Positions 49,101-62,500 of a DNA stretch of 64,000 nucleotides are shown here, in pieces. The number at the start of each line of letters is the position of its first letter. Position 1 is the stretch's first letter. The stretch spans positions 924,328 through 988,327 of the forward strand of contig JAQGDQ010000023.1 of assembly GCA_030141605.1 (NCBI GenBank). Direction: 5' to 3'. Source of the DNA: Tubiluchus corallicola. Lineage: Eukaryota; Priapulida; Priapulimorpha; Priapulimorphida; Tubiluchidae. The notes beneath the pieces are model-generated. The model saw only the letters and a program-made list of their open reading frames with translations. It ran no database searches and was not told where the DNA came from. Made by a program: the position numbers and the translations under genes.

Positions 49101-52100
49101 TGAAGAATCTGATTTTTATCTTTATTATTGACTGTATTAAATACTTTTTGCAGACGTTATACAATAAAATCTAGTGCAACTGAATTTTTTGCAGAAGGCA
49201 AACGTGACCAGAGCAAACTTAAGTCTTTACTGGGACTCTTAACTAATCCTAAACGTCGTACCCAGTTACATGTCTTAATTCAATGTGAACAAGTTTTAGA
49301 AAAAATGGACTTGTTAAGAGATCAGGTATATTCAGTTTTGCTTTTTAATGTTTTTACTCTAATAAAGCAGTTGTTTCTGTTAAGCAGTGTTCAGCATTCT
49401 GTGTAACGGGCTAAATGCTACTAATCAATTTTATAGTCATTGATATCAGCACTATGTGTCACTCTCCTCCATAACTAAGCATTACTTTTTGCTGCTGACT
49501 TTGTAATTAAGAGTCTAGGGATGAGAAAAAGAAATTCCTTCACTTTTAATCTACAGGTTACAATATTTTAAGATGCACAAACAATTTTAAAATAATTTTA
49601 TTCAAGTAATACAAGTTTTCTAAGGTCGTGAAGCAGAAGTAAATTAAATTTCTGATATCTTCTGTGTAGCTACCATTAAGAAATCTCAAGTAGTGCAATC
49701 TGCATGCTTGAATGCAGCTTGAGGTTTATGGTTTGGTTAATGAAACTAATAAAAAGTTGTGGGTTTTATGAAATTGCCTGCTGTTAGAATTAAAATGAAC
49801 AGAACTTGTAAATATATGAATTTGTGATGTGGTAATTAAAATAAATTAAAACAATTAACACAAAGGCTGTTACAAATAAGTTTAGATTGTGAATTAGCAT
49901 TACACTCGTTATTAATTTAACTAGCAATTAGTGGGTCAAACTTATGAGTATTGCATGCAGAGAGCCCTACTGTATTAAATAGAGGACAATAGAGGAACAT
50001 AGAATTTTATATATTAAACAACTGCTTGTTTTGACTGTTAATTGTCTTAAAAATGTTTAACAAAAATTACCAGAAAATGAAATATTTTGATACATTGTTA
50101 GGTTTATTTGATTTCATTTGGTTTCAAAACTTAATACTGTGTAAACAGTATATAGGAATGTAACAAAGTAGAATGATGATTATTATGTTACCTGTAAATT
50201 TCATTTCTGTACAGCGAAACTGGGTTTCCAATTACTGGTAATATTACTAACCTGTTAGATTAAGTTTTTGAGCGAAAAATTGCAAAAGTAGTATGATAAG
50301 AATCGTACCTGGGTTAGGCAAATGCATAAACAACTAACTTACTATTATTACTTGTACGTGGTTCGCGAGCAACATATGCTGTGTTGGGAGTGCGTTGTAC
50401 TGCACTTTATGCTATTAAGGTAGTCTAGGTCTTTTTCTAAACAAATAAATATTTTTTAGTTTTGATTAAGTGGGTACAAACACACTTTACTCTTTACGTT
50501 GATACATTTAATTTTTTATTTGTGTCTTGGGAAGTGTCAAACTGTATAAAAATTGCTAGTCTATTCAACAAAAAACACCTTATACAAATTTACAGAATGG
50601 TGTAAACATGTCACATTACTTGTTAGGCTTACGATCCAATTTTACTGATGTCGTAAATTTTCATCAATCTCCAAATGTTTTAGTGATGTTAAAAAATACA
50701 TATTTCTTTATTAAAACAGGAAACAAAATTCTTGTTTTTTTACAGAGCCAGTCACAACAGCCAGTGCAACAGCAACAGTCCCAACAACAACAGCTGCTGC
50801 ATCAACAGCAGCAGCAGCAACAACAACAGCAGCAAACAGCACAATTTCCAGTTCTAATGATAAAGCAGGATCGTCTGCAAGAACAGAACATGTTTCAGCC
50901 ATTACTGGATGCCTTACATGCTCATTTAAATAAGCCAATATTGAACCATACATTACAGAGAACGTTTGGTCCATCACTTGCTGCACTATGTGGACCACCT
51001 ATAAGGTACATAAACATGCTTATTGGCTTTTTCATGATGATTCTGTAAAAATCTTAGAGATGAGCTAGTGCTCTCTGCCTCTGCAAATTGAAAACAAACT
51101 CTGTTATTAAAATAAATTGCTGAGGACATTATTGCTATTAATGTATTACACCCCCGAAACTGTTTTATCATCACTTGCAAAGTGAAGTCTATCCAGGGCT
51201 CTATAAGCCCTACAAATACCATCGCAGGATGTATGCTGATCCCAAAATGGCTTGCTTCTGTACCCTCTGCTATTTACACTCCTTGTAATTGCTAATCTTT
51301 CCAATGCATTTATCTAGAGCTCCCTCAACACATCCAACATGCCAGCTATTACTGACACAACAACAATTGGCTTTTCCGTATTTTTCCTAACTCAACTGTC
51401 AGATGAGGGTAAGTGACACTTTGGCACAAGACATTTGAACAGAATATCAGTAAAATTTACACCTAATTTTTCATTTTTGTTAAATAAATTTTTTATGATT
51501 TACTATAATAACCAAATTGTCAAAATATTTTTTAACAGTCATGATTGCACCACAATTACACATATGCAGTAATATACGTTATAAGAATTAAAATCATTCA
51601 TTTGGCTGCATTTTTTTAATTCGGTAGTTTTTGTGTGGCTTTTAAAATGAACGAAGTAGAAGAACACAGTGCAAGTTTACATTAGCACTTTATTTCAAAA
51701 GCATTTAATTTCCAAAAAAATCTAGTGCATCACAAGAATAGTAAATAACAGAAATGTGCATCACAAAAAATCTATGCAACATTAAAATTTAGTGCGAGTA
51801 CAACTAGTGCAGTAATTTAACTAGTATTATATCCAGTACTATATTCAATGTATGTTTGGTGTGCTATAGAAGAAACTGATATAGAATGTGTTGTTTAGTT
51901 CATTAGTTGCTTATAACTAGTTGTCAACTGAAAAAGGACTAGCTAGATTGGTCGAGTCACTTTGGATGTAACTTATGTCGGCATTGGCACCCCAATGTCT
52001 CATGCCCAAATGTCATGTCCCCACTAGACGAGTAGATTTTTTTAACCTTCTCTACTTATTTAGTTCAAATGTTTGCATTCCGTGAAATGCTGACCAATTA

Positions 52101-55100
52101 ACAATACCTATCAATTACAGTTACATAATGATGTTGATGACGTATTTATTTATCTGTAAAAATTTCCACAACATTATTAGTATGATGTTCACACCAAGAT
52201 GAACTCATAGGTGTACCACATAAAACCCATTTGTCGTCGTCTTCATTTGCCACTGCCACTCAAACACACTTGTATAACGACTCTCCAAGCATTTATTGTT
52301 TAGCAATCATTCATTTTAATGACAAATTTTTCATATACCTTTAACCCTTTCCCACTTTAAATAAAAATCTTAATTTCATTTTATTGGATACTTGGCATTG
52401 TTATTTCCTGGGACAAGGCTGAAATTTGATAAACAGAATGTGAATCCTTGATTCTTTATTCAAACTGGGTTTTGGTCATTTAGTCAAAGTTACATTTAGT
52501 CAAGGTAGCTGCTTAGGTCAGACTTACCACCATCTTAGTAAAACATTGTTCACGTGGCCACTGTTTTTATGCCTATACTAAATTTCAGAGTGAAACTAAT
52601 ATTAACACTGTTCACATGATATTTTTAAACTTTTAATATCCACAAGATCAGCGCCTATGTTTTTAAAGCATACTTTGTTTCAAGTAACTAATAGAGTTCA
52701 CTTTGTATCCACAGGGCACCTTCACCACCTACCAAACGTCAGAGGACTTCATCTGATGAAGAGGAAGAGAATGATGAAATACCAGATGTTTTGCAAGGTG
52801 AAGTTGCTCAACTGGATGAGAGATTCCGAGTAAATCTAGACAACCTGCATCATCCTCAATCGAGCACAGTGCACCTAGTTTGTAAATTGCAGTGCTCGCA
52901 GTTACCAGCTGTCCCACCAATAGGCATTGTGGTGCCTGGCAATTATCCTGACTCTAGTCCTCAATGTGAGATCAGATCACAAGATTATGGTAATATCATA
53001 TTTCTAATCATGATTCCTTTGAGTATTGTTCATACTTTATTAGACACAATATTGGCTATTAATTGCCATCATATGGAGTGATATCAACATTGTCTTTGCT
53101 ACTAATTGACAATTATCAGGAAATAATTATGTTTGATGTCACAGAAATAATTAGTAAAGTAATTAAGAGTATTACAGAAGTTAAACAGTCCTTTCAATTG
53201 TCTTTATGTCAGTTTTCATTATTGTAACAATATATAGTTGTAATCACATTAGATTTAGAACTGAATTTGTTTTTCTATATTTCAGGCTCAACTCCATTTC
53301 TAAAAGCTGTGGGGAAATCCCTGCAGAAGCAGCTGGGTAAAATGCCACACAAGTATTCCATAACAGCGATACTCAATGCTTGGGTAAGCTACCTATCCAC
53401 TGATAACAGCCATGTTCATTGCATGGTTAAGCTATCTATCCACTGGTAACAGCCATACTCATTGCATGGGTAAGCTATCTATCCACTGGTAACAGCCGTA
53501 CTCATTGCATGGGTAAGCTATCTATCCACTGGTAACAGCCATACTCATTACATGGGTAAGCTATCTATCCACTGGTAACAGCCATACTCAGTGCGTAGGT
53601 AAGCTATTTATATACAGTCAAACCTCGCTATAATGGACTTTAAGGGAGCGCTCAAAAAGTCCATTATACCGAGGGGTACCATATCTGAAGCCAGACTACC
53701 CTACAATAGATACAATAGGATCATAGAAATCAACAGTAAAATGAAATAATGTTTATAATCGAACGTCAAACGGTTTTATTCAAATGCCATATTTGATACA
53801 AGGCTGAATCTATAATTTTGTTAGAGGAATTAGTCAGCTACTGTCCAAAAAAATCTGTGATTTTTGCCTGTTTTTTCGTGCCAGCATCACTCGCAATCTT
53901 CGTGGTAATGTTCTGTTCTCGCTCAGCGATCAGATCGAGTCTGTCAATTCCTTTATTTAGACAGAAGTCTCGCACATATCTGAGGTGCTCCATCGCTTCA
54001 CTCCCTGAACAGGTTTGAGTTACAGTAACGTCACTTTCAGTCTCTGGCTGGTGCTGCTCACCGCCATCATTCACGTCTGTAACGTACTGTATGATCTCTC
54101 TCTCTCTCGGTCAAGTCACTCTCGTCTGTAGCCAGCTCCGAATCACAACTCACATGCTTCTCGAACGTTGTTTCCGATAAGTTTAGTTCAATGGCGATGA
54201 AGTCCCAAACGTTTCTTTCTTGTATAGACATCTCTGCGGTATCGTCAGTGACGGTTGCCACCGGTTCAGCATTATTGTCGATCGGGAAATTGAAGCCCGC
54301 TTTGCGAAAGCAGTTGGCAATAGAGGAAACGGACACGTCTTTCCAGCACTTTCCTATGTACGTTGCTGCATCTCTAAGATCAATTTTCGTTTGCTTGCCA
54401 GCTTCGATATCGGCTATCATTCTCCGCAATATCGCTGTTCGATACTTCCTCTTACAATTCTCGATGATTCCTTGATCAAATGCCAAATTTTTATTCCCAA
54501 AAAGTGCCAAATGGGCCAACTTGCCGTGATGAACCTTCCCGGAAAGCTGAAGCTGACCTGGATATTCCCGGAAAGTCTACGCTCCGAAACGAGCAACACA
54601 GCACCTATAGTGTACCAGCATAAACTGCGATCACATGTGGATCCATTATACATGGGTCCATTATAGCGGGGAAGAAAATGCACTAGGGAGCAGAAAATAA
54701 GTCCATTATAGCGAAAAGTCAATTATACTGAAGTCAGATAAGAATTTTTGACGATGGTGTGTCTTTGTGTTCTGTTTGTATTCAGATACATTATGATGGT
54801 ACTTGTCTTTCACAGATATTTAGTATAATTTTAAGTGAAAATTACAGTGGGTATCAATGTCCTCTATACGGAATGCACATTTTTAGGGTAGTCTCCGTGT
54901 ATGTTCACTTTAAACCCGTACCACATAACTGTGGTTCACGTATGTGTCTTCGAGTACATTTGTACGTGAATTTACATTTTTATGTAAAGTTTTAAACCCA
55001 TACGCAACATAACTCAGACCCGTTTGAAGTTTTCCCTACCAAAAATAACATTCGAGTTTTGCCTTCGAATATTATACTAGGCCTATACGTCGAATTCTAA

Positions 55101-55769
55101 CTCACTAACCAGATGTTCTTTATGTCGGCACCTGCCTTTTCACAAAAATTTAATGTCACTTTAAGTGTTAGTGCAGAAAATACATCTTTGCATAAATTCC
55201 AAGGATCTCAAAATATGTAAATCTCACTTGGCAGCCTCCAGGGATGCCGTCTACTGAAGCCACTCTAGTTTAAATTGATTTTAGTAATAGAGTTACATTT
55301 CTGCCATTGGCAGGCTTTACCAATGGTCATGTGAAGCATCTTAGACTCATAACTGTTAAAATTTAACAACACAGCTCGACAGATTGCACTTAGGTTTGCA
55401 ATGGGCACAACAAAAAAAATAATGCCATATCAAAAAGAATGTGCATCATTATCTGCTTAATGCTCAAGTTAAGCTATATTAATGCAGCATAAACAGTTAT
55501 AAATTATGTTAGCTTTTTATATAATTAAGAAATTGTGATTTTTGTAAAAAGGTGGGTCATTACCATTTTTAGCGATTCGGACCAGCAGATAAATAAAATT
55601 CGGGAACTTGAGTGTGGATCATGTTATAAAGTTGTATTAGTGGTATGATTTTATACGTACAAAAACATTTTGGCCCTTTCAAGTCTTTACCATGTTCTTT
55701 TATGTTTGTTTTCAGGAGATGAGCATTAGACAGGCCTGCAAACCTGCTCGACTAGATGTATCTGCGTAA
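37160..55769 (+). CDS. MED15: Mediator complex subunit 15, complete (15 coding exons)
   Basis: MED15 is a tail-module Mediator subunit that links activators (such as SREBP and SMADs in animals) to RNA polymerase II. Coding exons: 37160-37272, 40111-40198, 41054-41108, 43062-43261, 44221-44560, 45020-45147, 45901-46014, 46365-46453, 47476-47609, 48214-48345, 49195-49325, 50746-51005, 52715-52989, 53286-53383, 55716-55769. All phases agree; 736 residues. Exons 1-3 encode the KIX domain (LWRTQELRQKARGQIEEALQ, METHVFNKAQTKEEYLQFIA, RLIIHFREYN). Exons 4-9 are Gln/Pro/Met/Ser-rich linker. Exons 10-11 carry AEEQAYWDKLQQLSKYIEPL and the following helix. Exon 12 has an 11-Gln run, then FQPLLDALHAHLNKPILNHT. 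Exons 13-15 hold the conserved C-terminal domain (LQGEVAQLDERFRVNLDNLH, STPFLKAVGKSLQKQLGKMP) and end in a lineage-specific tail after RQAC. Exon 6 has two in-frame donors, 15 bases apart. Confidence 0.96.
38300..38640 (+). mobile_element. LINE C-terminal fossil
   Basis: Frames read INLWNRLPDEFDTSHQSVVL near 38308-38370, then CNKCDLQVKTPAHFLLKCS near 38518-38576. The second matches the Cys/His knuckle (CxxC, H, C) often seen at the end of LINE ORF2 proteins. Stops interrupt it. It lies in MED15 intron 1. Confidence 0.55.
39590..39985 (-). mobile_element. LINE C-terminal fossil, antisense
   Basis: On the minus strand, FNYVSYLDRLSELELQPLEL runs into RRIVCDLKMIYKI, then RGHS-like HGHSFKLFTVFSRL and FANRVVNIWNALDSHDVLAT. 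This is the post-RT region of CR1/Jockey-type LINE proteins (family pattern: RR..DL..YKI ... RVVN.WN.L). A 99-codon frame is still open, so this copy is younger than the neighbouring one. It lies in MED15 intron 1. Confidence 0.7.
41640..42545. repeat. diverged satellite-like tandem repeat, unit about 110-145 bp
   Basis: At least six related units follow each other in MED15 intron 3. Each contains, in order, TCTGCAT...ACAGAGTCgGATTT, ATTTTGAATTCAAGATGGC, GATAACATTATTTTGGAAAA, a CCACCAATTTgCAA block and ATCGTCATGAAACTTTAAAC. The GATAACA-type block recurs near 41809, 41930, 42062, 42174, 42319 and 42445. Units differ by many substitutions and small indels, so the array is old. Confidence 0.8.
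42910..42928. repeat. short CA microsatellite
   Basis: An alternating AC run of 19 bases lies in MED15 intron 3, about 130 bases before exon 4. Confidence 0.9.
53361..53607 (+). repeat. 43 bp tandem repeat overlapping the MED15 exon 14 splice donor
   Basis: Five full units and one partial unit start at 53361, 53404, 53447, 53490, 53533 and 53576. The first unit includes the last 23 bases of exon 14 and the true donor at 53384. Every later unit copies that junction (TGG or a close variant, then GTAAGCT; GTTAAGCT in unit 2), so donor-like GTs recur at 53427, 53470, 53513, 53556 and 53599. Units 3-5 differ by only a few bases. Confidence 0.93.
53615..54730 (-). mobile_element. pogo/Tigger-type transposon relic, internally deleted
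   Basis: The ends are imperfect inverted repeats. The left is CAGTCAAACCTCGCTATAAT; the right, read in reverse, starts CAGTATAATTGAC and shares CGCTATAATGGAC. TA flanks the left end at 53613-53614. Only the C-terminal part of a transposase remains inside, on the minus strand. It lies in MED15 intron 14, directly after the 43 bp repeat. Confidence 0.8.
53838..54519 (-). pseudogene. pogo/Tigger transposase C-terminal fragment
   Basis: The minus strand reads FDQGIIENCKRKYRTAILRR, then ATYIGKCWKDVSVSSIANCF followed by RKAGF, the conserved end of the DDE_1 (pogo/Tigger/jerky) transposase. A frameshift near 54070 leads into a second frame ending KKQAKITDFFGQ, a typical Tigger C-terminus. The DNA-binding domains and most of the catalytic core are missing. 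Confidence 0.85.
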
Positions 55770-56237
55770 CGCTCATCAGAATTTGTTTTGGTATCTTGTT
55801 CGACTGGTTCTACATGCTTGATGGATTTTTTTTTGTTACTTTTAATTACACAATAAGCTAAAAAGTAATAAGTAAAACCTGAACTGTGCAACTTATTGTA
55901 ACAATGTAAAAGATAAAAGATTTGAAGTTAATTATCAAGTGGCAGTGTGGCTGTGACAGTGGCAGTATGTTTGGAAGATAAACATTTTTTACTTTAAGGT
56001 GCAGAAAGAAGCAGCTCTGTGAAAGCTGCTAGATGACAATATTGTGATACAACTTGATACACTACTTGCATAACAGTAGGTAGAAAATGGGTCTTGTATC
56101 ATGCTGTCAGTTAGCATCATAGAAGGACTAGTCTGAAGCTCGTGCCTTCTAATAAGCATGCATCTAAAACTTTCAGTAATACATTTTAAGGATCATGCAT
56201 TTTGTATCAAAGTGTTGTAGAAACTTCCGCGATTAGT

Positions 56238-56243
56238 AATAAA
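56238..56243 (+). promoter_or_regulatory. MED15 polyadenylation signal
   Basis: AATAAA lies 469 bases after the MED15 stop codon and before the converging LRRC56 3' end. Confidence 0.5.
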
Positions 56244-56353
56244 GAAATTTTATTCTATTTTGTTCTAAATTGACGTAACTATTATGGATAGTCACTATGT
56301 GTAATACAAAACTCAATTCTTTACTGTGTAACATAACAATTTTAATGAATACA

Positions 56354-56359
56354 TTTATT
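56354..56359 (-). promoter_or_regulatory. candidate LRRC56 polyadenylation signal
   Basis: TTTATT on the + strand gives AATAAA on the minus strand, about 170 bases past the LRRC56 stop. Confidence 0.45.
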
Positions 56360-56526
56360 ACATTCGTATAACAAAAAATATTCATAACACTCGTGTAACT
56401 AAAAAATATTTATAACATTATAACACAGTAGCATTAAGAAATCTTTAGCATTTAGACTTGCTGTTTTTGTCATTTTTGACAAGTCATATGTTTCTTTCTG
56501 CAATACTGCACAATTTGAGCAAACAG

Positions 56527-59500
56527 TCATCGAAATTCGATTGCATCTTTCAATTTAGGCAGTTCATGTGGTGAGAGTTTTCTATGAGAAGGCACTGTGC
56601 AAACTTCACCATACCTAAAGCATGCACAGTCACTGTCATCGGCCATATCTAGTGTTACCACATGTTCTAAAGATGCATTCACTTGGCACTGTTTCTTAGG
56701 CACTTCTCTCTTTCTTGGACTTGATGTTTTCTTCTGATCTTTTTGATGGCATTTATTTTTAACTGTTGTTGATTTTTTTGTAGAAGGTATTTTGAGTGGT
56801 TTCATTGCATTAGATTTTATATTTATTGGAACTACTACTGTGTGTTTGACTGGAGTCAATCTTTTTTTGTGCAATTTCTTCAACGCGCTTGCAGTCTTAG
56901 AACCTAAAATAAGTACACAGCTTTCTGACATAACTTTAATCTGTCGTTAATATTCATTCACACATAAGCAGTTACGTTTCTCTTGAGAATTATTTTTTTA
57001 AAAAAGGTACCGTACCTTCTTTTGATGGCGGGGGTGACGGTGAATGCACAGAACTTCCAGAAATTGGGGAAGTAGATGTATCTGGTGAGTTTACGCAGGA
57101 TGAATCCCAACTTGCCCTGACTACAGATGCAGTTTCTGTGTCCTGCGACCTAATCGTATCAAAATTATGGCAATTAGTTTGAATTTTTTAGTAAAATATC
57201 CAGTATAAAATTTCTTTGAAAAATGATCCCAACACCGACAACTCAAAGCTCATCAAAACTAAAAAAATAAAGCAAATGCTTCAAATTTCAGATTTTGGCT
57301 GAGTATAATTATTAATACTTACTTAACTTCATCTTGTCCATTACTATCAGAAAACTGACCCCCAAAACTAGACTGGTGAAGGAATTTTTGACTTGTTTCA
57401 GTTTCACCAGTAGCATCTGATGTATCTGCAGCGAAAGAAGCCTGCCAACACTTATTACGTGTCCGAAGTAAGCTGCCACTTACTACTGCACCACCTTTAG
57501 TAAGCTCACTGTAGTCATTACTGTCAGGTGCAAGGTGCGCATGTCTACTGTAAAAACCTATGATAACAAAGGTATTTTGCATTAACCAAGTGCACTAGCA
57601 GTAATAACCGATTTAAGGAACAAACAGTTACAGTCATGTTTTAGGAATGCACTGCACAATATATCCTAAGTGTGTATTAGCAAACATTTCAGCATTATAA
57701 CTAAAAGGAGAGATTAAGTGAGAAATATTGGCAGTGTTTTGAAAATTTTAATCTATGTTTACTTACCACAAGTAGCTAATGCGCTCTGTGGTCTTGCTAA
57801 GATGGCTGACACTGCACTGGAGGTAGATCGAGACAGCTCTGTGTCACTTTTACTAATGGCAGGTGACAATCCGTGAGCACTTGTTGGTCCTACGCAAAAT
57901 TGAAAAAATCCGTAATGAAAACATTTTCAAGTTGGATTTGGTCTGTATGTTAACATTTATACTTAATTAAATGAATGCTGTAAAACTAACCTCAGCTAAC
58001 GACATGTTCATTTTTTGTACAGAGTAGTTTTTTGTATCAGAGTGTAGTGGCAGCAAGGAGTTGAACCATTTTTGAGGATGAACGCTGCTCATCTTCGTAT
58101 ACAGTAGTCGCCACTTAATAGACTCACTTTAGGACCGACGTGTTTGATCCCATTAACCGACTGAACATATTAACAGATGGGTGTAGTATTACAGGCATAG
58201 AAGTGTGAGTCATCAGTTTACTATGCACTGCAAAGGTTTTTAATGAATTTTAGAAATTAAGTAATGCCTAAATTCCTTTGTGCAGTTCAAAATTAGAAAA
58301 AAATTAAAATATTAATTCATCTAAGTGAATTAGCAATAAATTAAAAGGTATACTTTCCTAAATCACAGACTTTTCTAAGTCTGTTTATTTGCAAAAATTC
58401 CTTCAAAGACGGCTGCTTCATTTTCTCGCGAAGAAGTTGGCCCACATTGAAAATCCGTTGTTGTGCGTGACTAAAGCAGTTCTGAATCGTCTGCTCACTT
58501 ACATTGCTCTTATTTGCTGTACCATGTTTACTCTTGTAAGTCACAAGGAATACTGGTTGATTACTGTACCTGCATCTTTGACTATTAACCATGTTCTAAA
58601 ATCTATTCATTAACCATGAAAGCGTGATTTGCACCTAGAGCATCAAAAGGAAACCGCTAGGCAATTGATTAAATGTTCAGCTTCCAGAAATTCTTTGGGT
58701 AACGAGGTTAATTGCAATGGGTGAGCGGGTAACAGATTCAAAGCAAAACCACTACGCTAGCGCATGATAAACATACCCGTTTACAAACAGAACGGTACTT
58801 AACATGATTGTTTCTACATATATAATGCACAAAAGGGAAGTAAAGATGTTATAAAAGTAGGAAAGGCTGTTTGGGCCCATACAAATGTCTTATTTTAAGT
58901 ACGTAAAGGAAGAATATTGAGTCAATTAAGGGAATTTATTTGAGTTAATTACTGATAGTTTTTATATATATCTGAATAGAAGCGGTCCGTTCCAGGAGTT
59001 GAGTCAATTAAGCGATTGAATCTATTAACCGTGAGTCTACTAAGCAGCGACTACTGTAATACTTTTCTACATGAGTTACACATGATTTCTGCGGATTTTT
59101 AAAGCAGAGTTGAAGATGTGGGCCACTACAAAATTGTATTGTCTTGAACATACAGTAATTCATCGTTTAATGAAACTAATGTGTCCTAAGAAAACACATA
59201 GCTAAGTAAATTGCCCATCTTTTCTCCTGTTGTATTTCTTCTGCTCATTTTAGATAATTTTTCACTCTGTAGCTGTTTTCATTTTTGTAAATAGCCTTTA
59301 CTGTTGACTGAGTTAAGAAAACTGCTTGTCTGCTACTCTCCTTTTCCAGCACCAGACCACCTTGGTTATTATTCAGTTTCAGTTCCTCTACAGCAGTGGT
59401 TCCCAACCTTTTCCTTGCCAAGTACCCCTTCTAAATGTGGCGATCTTCAGCGTACCCCCACCTGATATTTTTCAACAAATTGTTTGAAAAACCAGTTTCC

Positions 59501-62500
59501 AGAAAACAACGATTAATATTATCGACATTTTTTTATTTTAACTTTTTTTGAAAACATGAATTTTATCACTGATTATTAAGAAATACGTAATTTGAACAAC
59601 TTTCTCGAATATGAAAACATCAATACAAGGAAGCGCGATCTTCACAGCAGTCATAATTAATGTGCACGCTGTTCTTGATGATTATCAACAAGTTTTTTGA
59701 TTTCAGGTTTAATTGTTGATATTGCGACTCGCATGTCGCTCCTCAAATCCAAACGGTTTCTTGCCTTCGTCTTCAAATATAGCATTGCACTGAAGCCTAG
59801 CTCACATTTGTATGCTGTCACAAATGGAACCAACACCTCGAAAGCCAAATACAGCACAAACAAAGCGACAAAATATAAGCTTTTCGTGGGCGGGTAAAAG
59901 TATTTTCTAGCACACTGCGCAGGAATATTGTTTGTGAAATATTGCCTAACCTGTAGAAAGAATATCGCGATGCTGCAACTTGGTGTATTTTACCCTTTTC
60001 ACCGGCTACAGAAAGAAAAAAATGTGTCGATCTGACACACCTTCTGCGTACCCCTGGCATTGCTGTTGCGTACCCCCAGGGGGTACCCATACCCCCGGCT
60101 GGGAACCACTGCTCTACAGTCAATTATCAGCTGTGCTCCTATAATAAATGCTGCATACATTTGCATGTGATTTGGGTTAAAAATGGCTTGCTGTAAAATG
60201 TCAACTTAACAAAATTTTATTGCTAGAAATTTGGTTAAAAATTAATTCTTGGGAGAGAAGAAGATAGCAAAAAAACGATAAGAAATGCCCAAAAATAAAA
60301 TAAAGAATGTATTTGATCCTGAAAGCTAGGTTTCTAAAAATCAAGAATTCAGGGTCGAACTTTGATCTGTATCAATTTGTAATGAAAATAAAGAGCATCA
60401 GTACAAGGACCAGTGTATTCTATGTAGCAGTTTACAGCATTTGTGAAGCGTCCATTTTAATTCTTACGTCTTGGTATTTCTCTAATGATCAGTTCCTTTA
60501 TGGACTCTTGCACTATATCTTTTTCAACTGACAAGTTTTTTTCTGGTTGCTGTGTTTGTGTCACCATTTCTACAAGTTGGTCGTCTAAGAACTTCAGCCA
60601 TGGAAGCATTTTTAGAATTGCCTGACGGTAGATATAATTATCCCCCTACAAAAGATCAAGTACAAGTGAATAAATATTTTCATCTTTTTTTTTGCAATCC
60701 CACTAACTCCTTAGTCTTAGAACTGTCTGATGTCTCCAGACGTTAGCAAGTATTCTTGAGTACTAGGCATATAAAACTTTGTTTTTTATACACACCCCAC
60801 AAGCAAGAATCCTGCACTCAAATATGGAATCTACAACTAACACTGAATAGTTTGGGCAGGTCAGGAGGCAGTTTTCTCAAAAAGCTAGCAGCCACCAATT
60901 CATTTATTAGCCAGGTTCATCACTACTTAAAGGAAAAGCCAAGTCTCTCGGGAAGCTGAATTTATTTGAATATTAGAAAGTTTCAGGAATAAAATTATGT
61001 GCTAAATGCTTCACGTAATTAGTGAAGTCAATTTAATTGGGACAACCACTTCGCGCTTGTGCTTCCTCATTTTGAACGAAAAATGGTGTCATCTGGTTAC
61101 CGTGCAATACAAACACATCCGTTCATGTGCTTGAGCAAATTTGTTTTACAGGTGCAGTTATAATTCTCAGCTATAAACAATTCAAAATGTTAAAGTAGAG
61201 ATTATTAATACAATTTTTTGTTTTTTTGATGAAATGGTGATTTTGTTGGTTACTATGTAATCAAAAACAGTTACTTATGGTAATTAACCCAGACAAAGTA
61301 ACAGAATAATGTTAGGTTTGATAAGATGGGGTGGGCAGCAAACTCGTGTGCCACCCCGGGCGCCTCTAGCTATGCCACTGTCTCTCTGCCTCACTGCCCC
61401 CCCTCTCTCTCTCTCTCTCTCTATCTCTCTTTCTCCTTCCCTCCCTACCTCTTTCTCCCACTCCTTCTTTCTAAAAGTAGTAAAGAAATACCTGAAAACC
61501 AATGCCAGGAACAGTGCATATAGGATTTCCTTCAAGAATTAGATTCTTCAGCTTTTTGCACATAGTCAAAAACTCTACTTGTATGATGTCGTGTAAATCA
61601 TTCCTAAAACAAAAAAATGAAACTTTACAATATGTTTTATTAAAAGTGTTACTATACTATCTAGTGCAATTTGTCATAACAAAGCTCGAGCTGTTAACAA
61701 AATATCATATGTAATTAAAACATTGAAACACTTTTAAAATAATAATGAATTTGGTGCACACACAGCACAGAGAAAAATTCTCGGCAGAGTAAATGGCGCT
61801 GTGGATGCATATCATATGTAGTCACATTAAAATTACACTAACTCTTACTGAGATCAGAGTTATGGTCCAAAGAAATTGTCTGCTGGGTAATAACTCAAGT
61901 TTAGCAAAACTAGACATTACACATTAGACATCAAGCACATATATTCATTACTCCCCAGATGTAGTGCAGTTGTTTGGTGATCTATTTGGAAGGGGACACT
62001 TGGTATTTAAACTGTTTACTCCGCACATAGTTGTGTAAATGCTCTTGTGTAATATGGCTGCTCATCCACAGCAATTTAGTTACATTTTGGAATGGAGATT
62101 AACAGTGTATGATGTCCTATTTTTACAAATACCCAGGACAAAACAATAGGATATATTCTAGTAAACCGTCGACATATACGAATGATTAAAGATAAATCCC
62201 CGGAACTAAACTACCCGCTCAATGTTAATACGATATATTTTATGATGAAAGATGACAGACACTAGCTTTCACCCCAAACTAATTCTTTATTCACTGGTTT
62301 TTGTATTGTCCTTAGAAAAGATGCTTATATCATTTTAGCCCTCGACATAATGAAGCGTATGATGATCAAGGCAGTAACTAAAATAACTGCAGGGACCATC
62401 CCTAATGCACATCCATGGCAGCTCATGTACCTGACATTTCTTCCTCAATGATGGGCCAGTCTTTTAAGGCATTACCACCCTGCACTACGTGGTGATATGC

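Noticed and set aside
50711-50998. Ala/Val-rich minus-strand frame
   Set aside because: It is the antisense shadow of the MED15 glutamine-rich exon 12.
61309-61542. Ser/Leu-rich plus-strand frame and Arg/Glu-rich minus-strand frame
   Set aside because: Both arise from the CT microsatellite; the real coding part here is the LRRC56 exon 61603-61492 on the minus strand.
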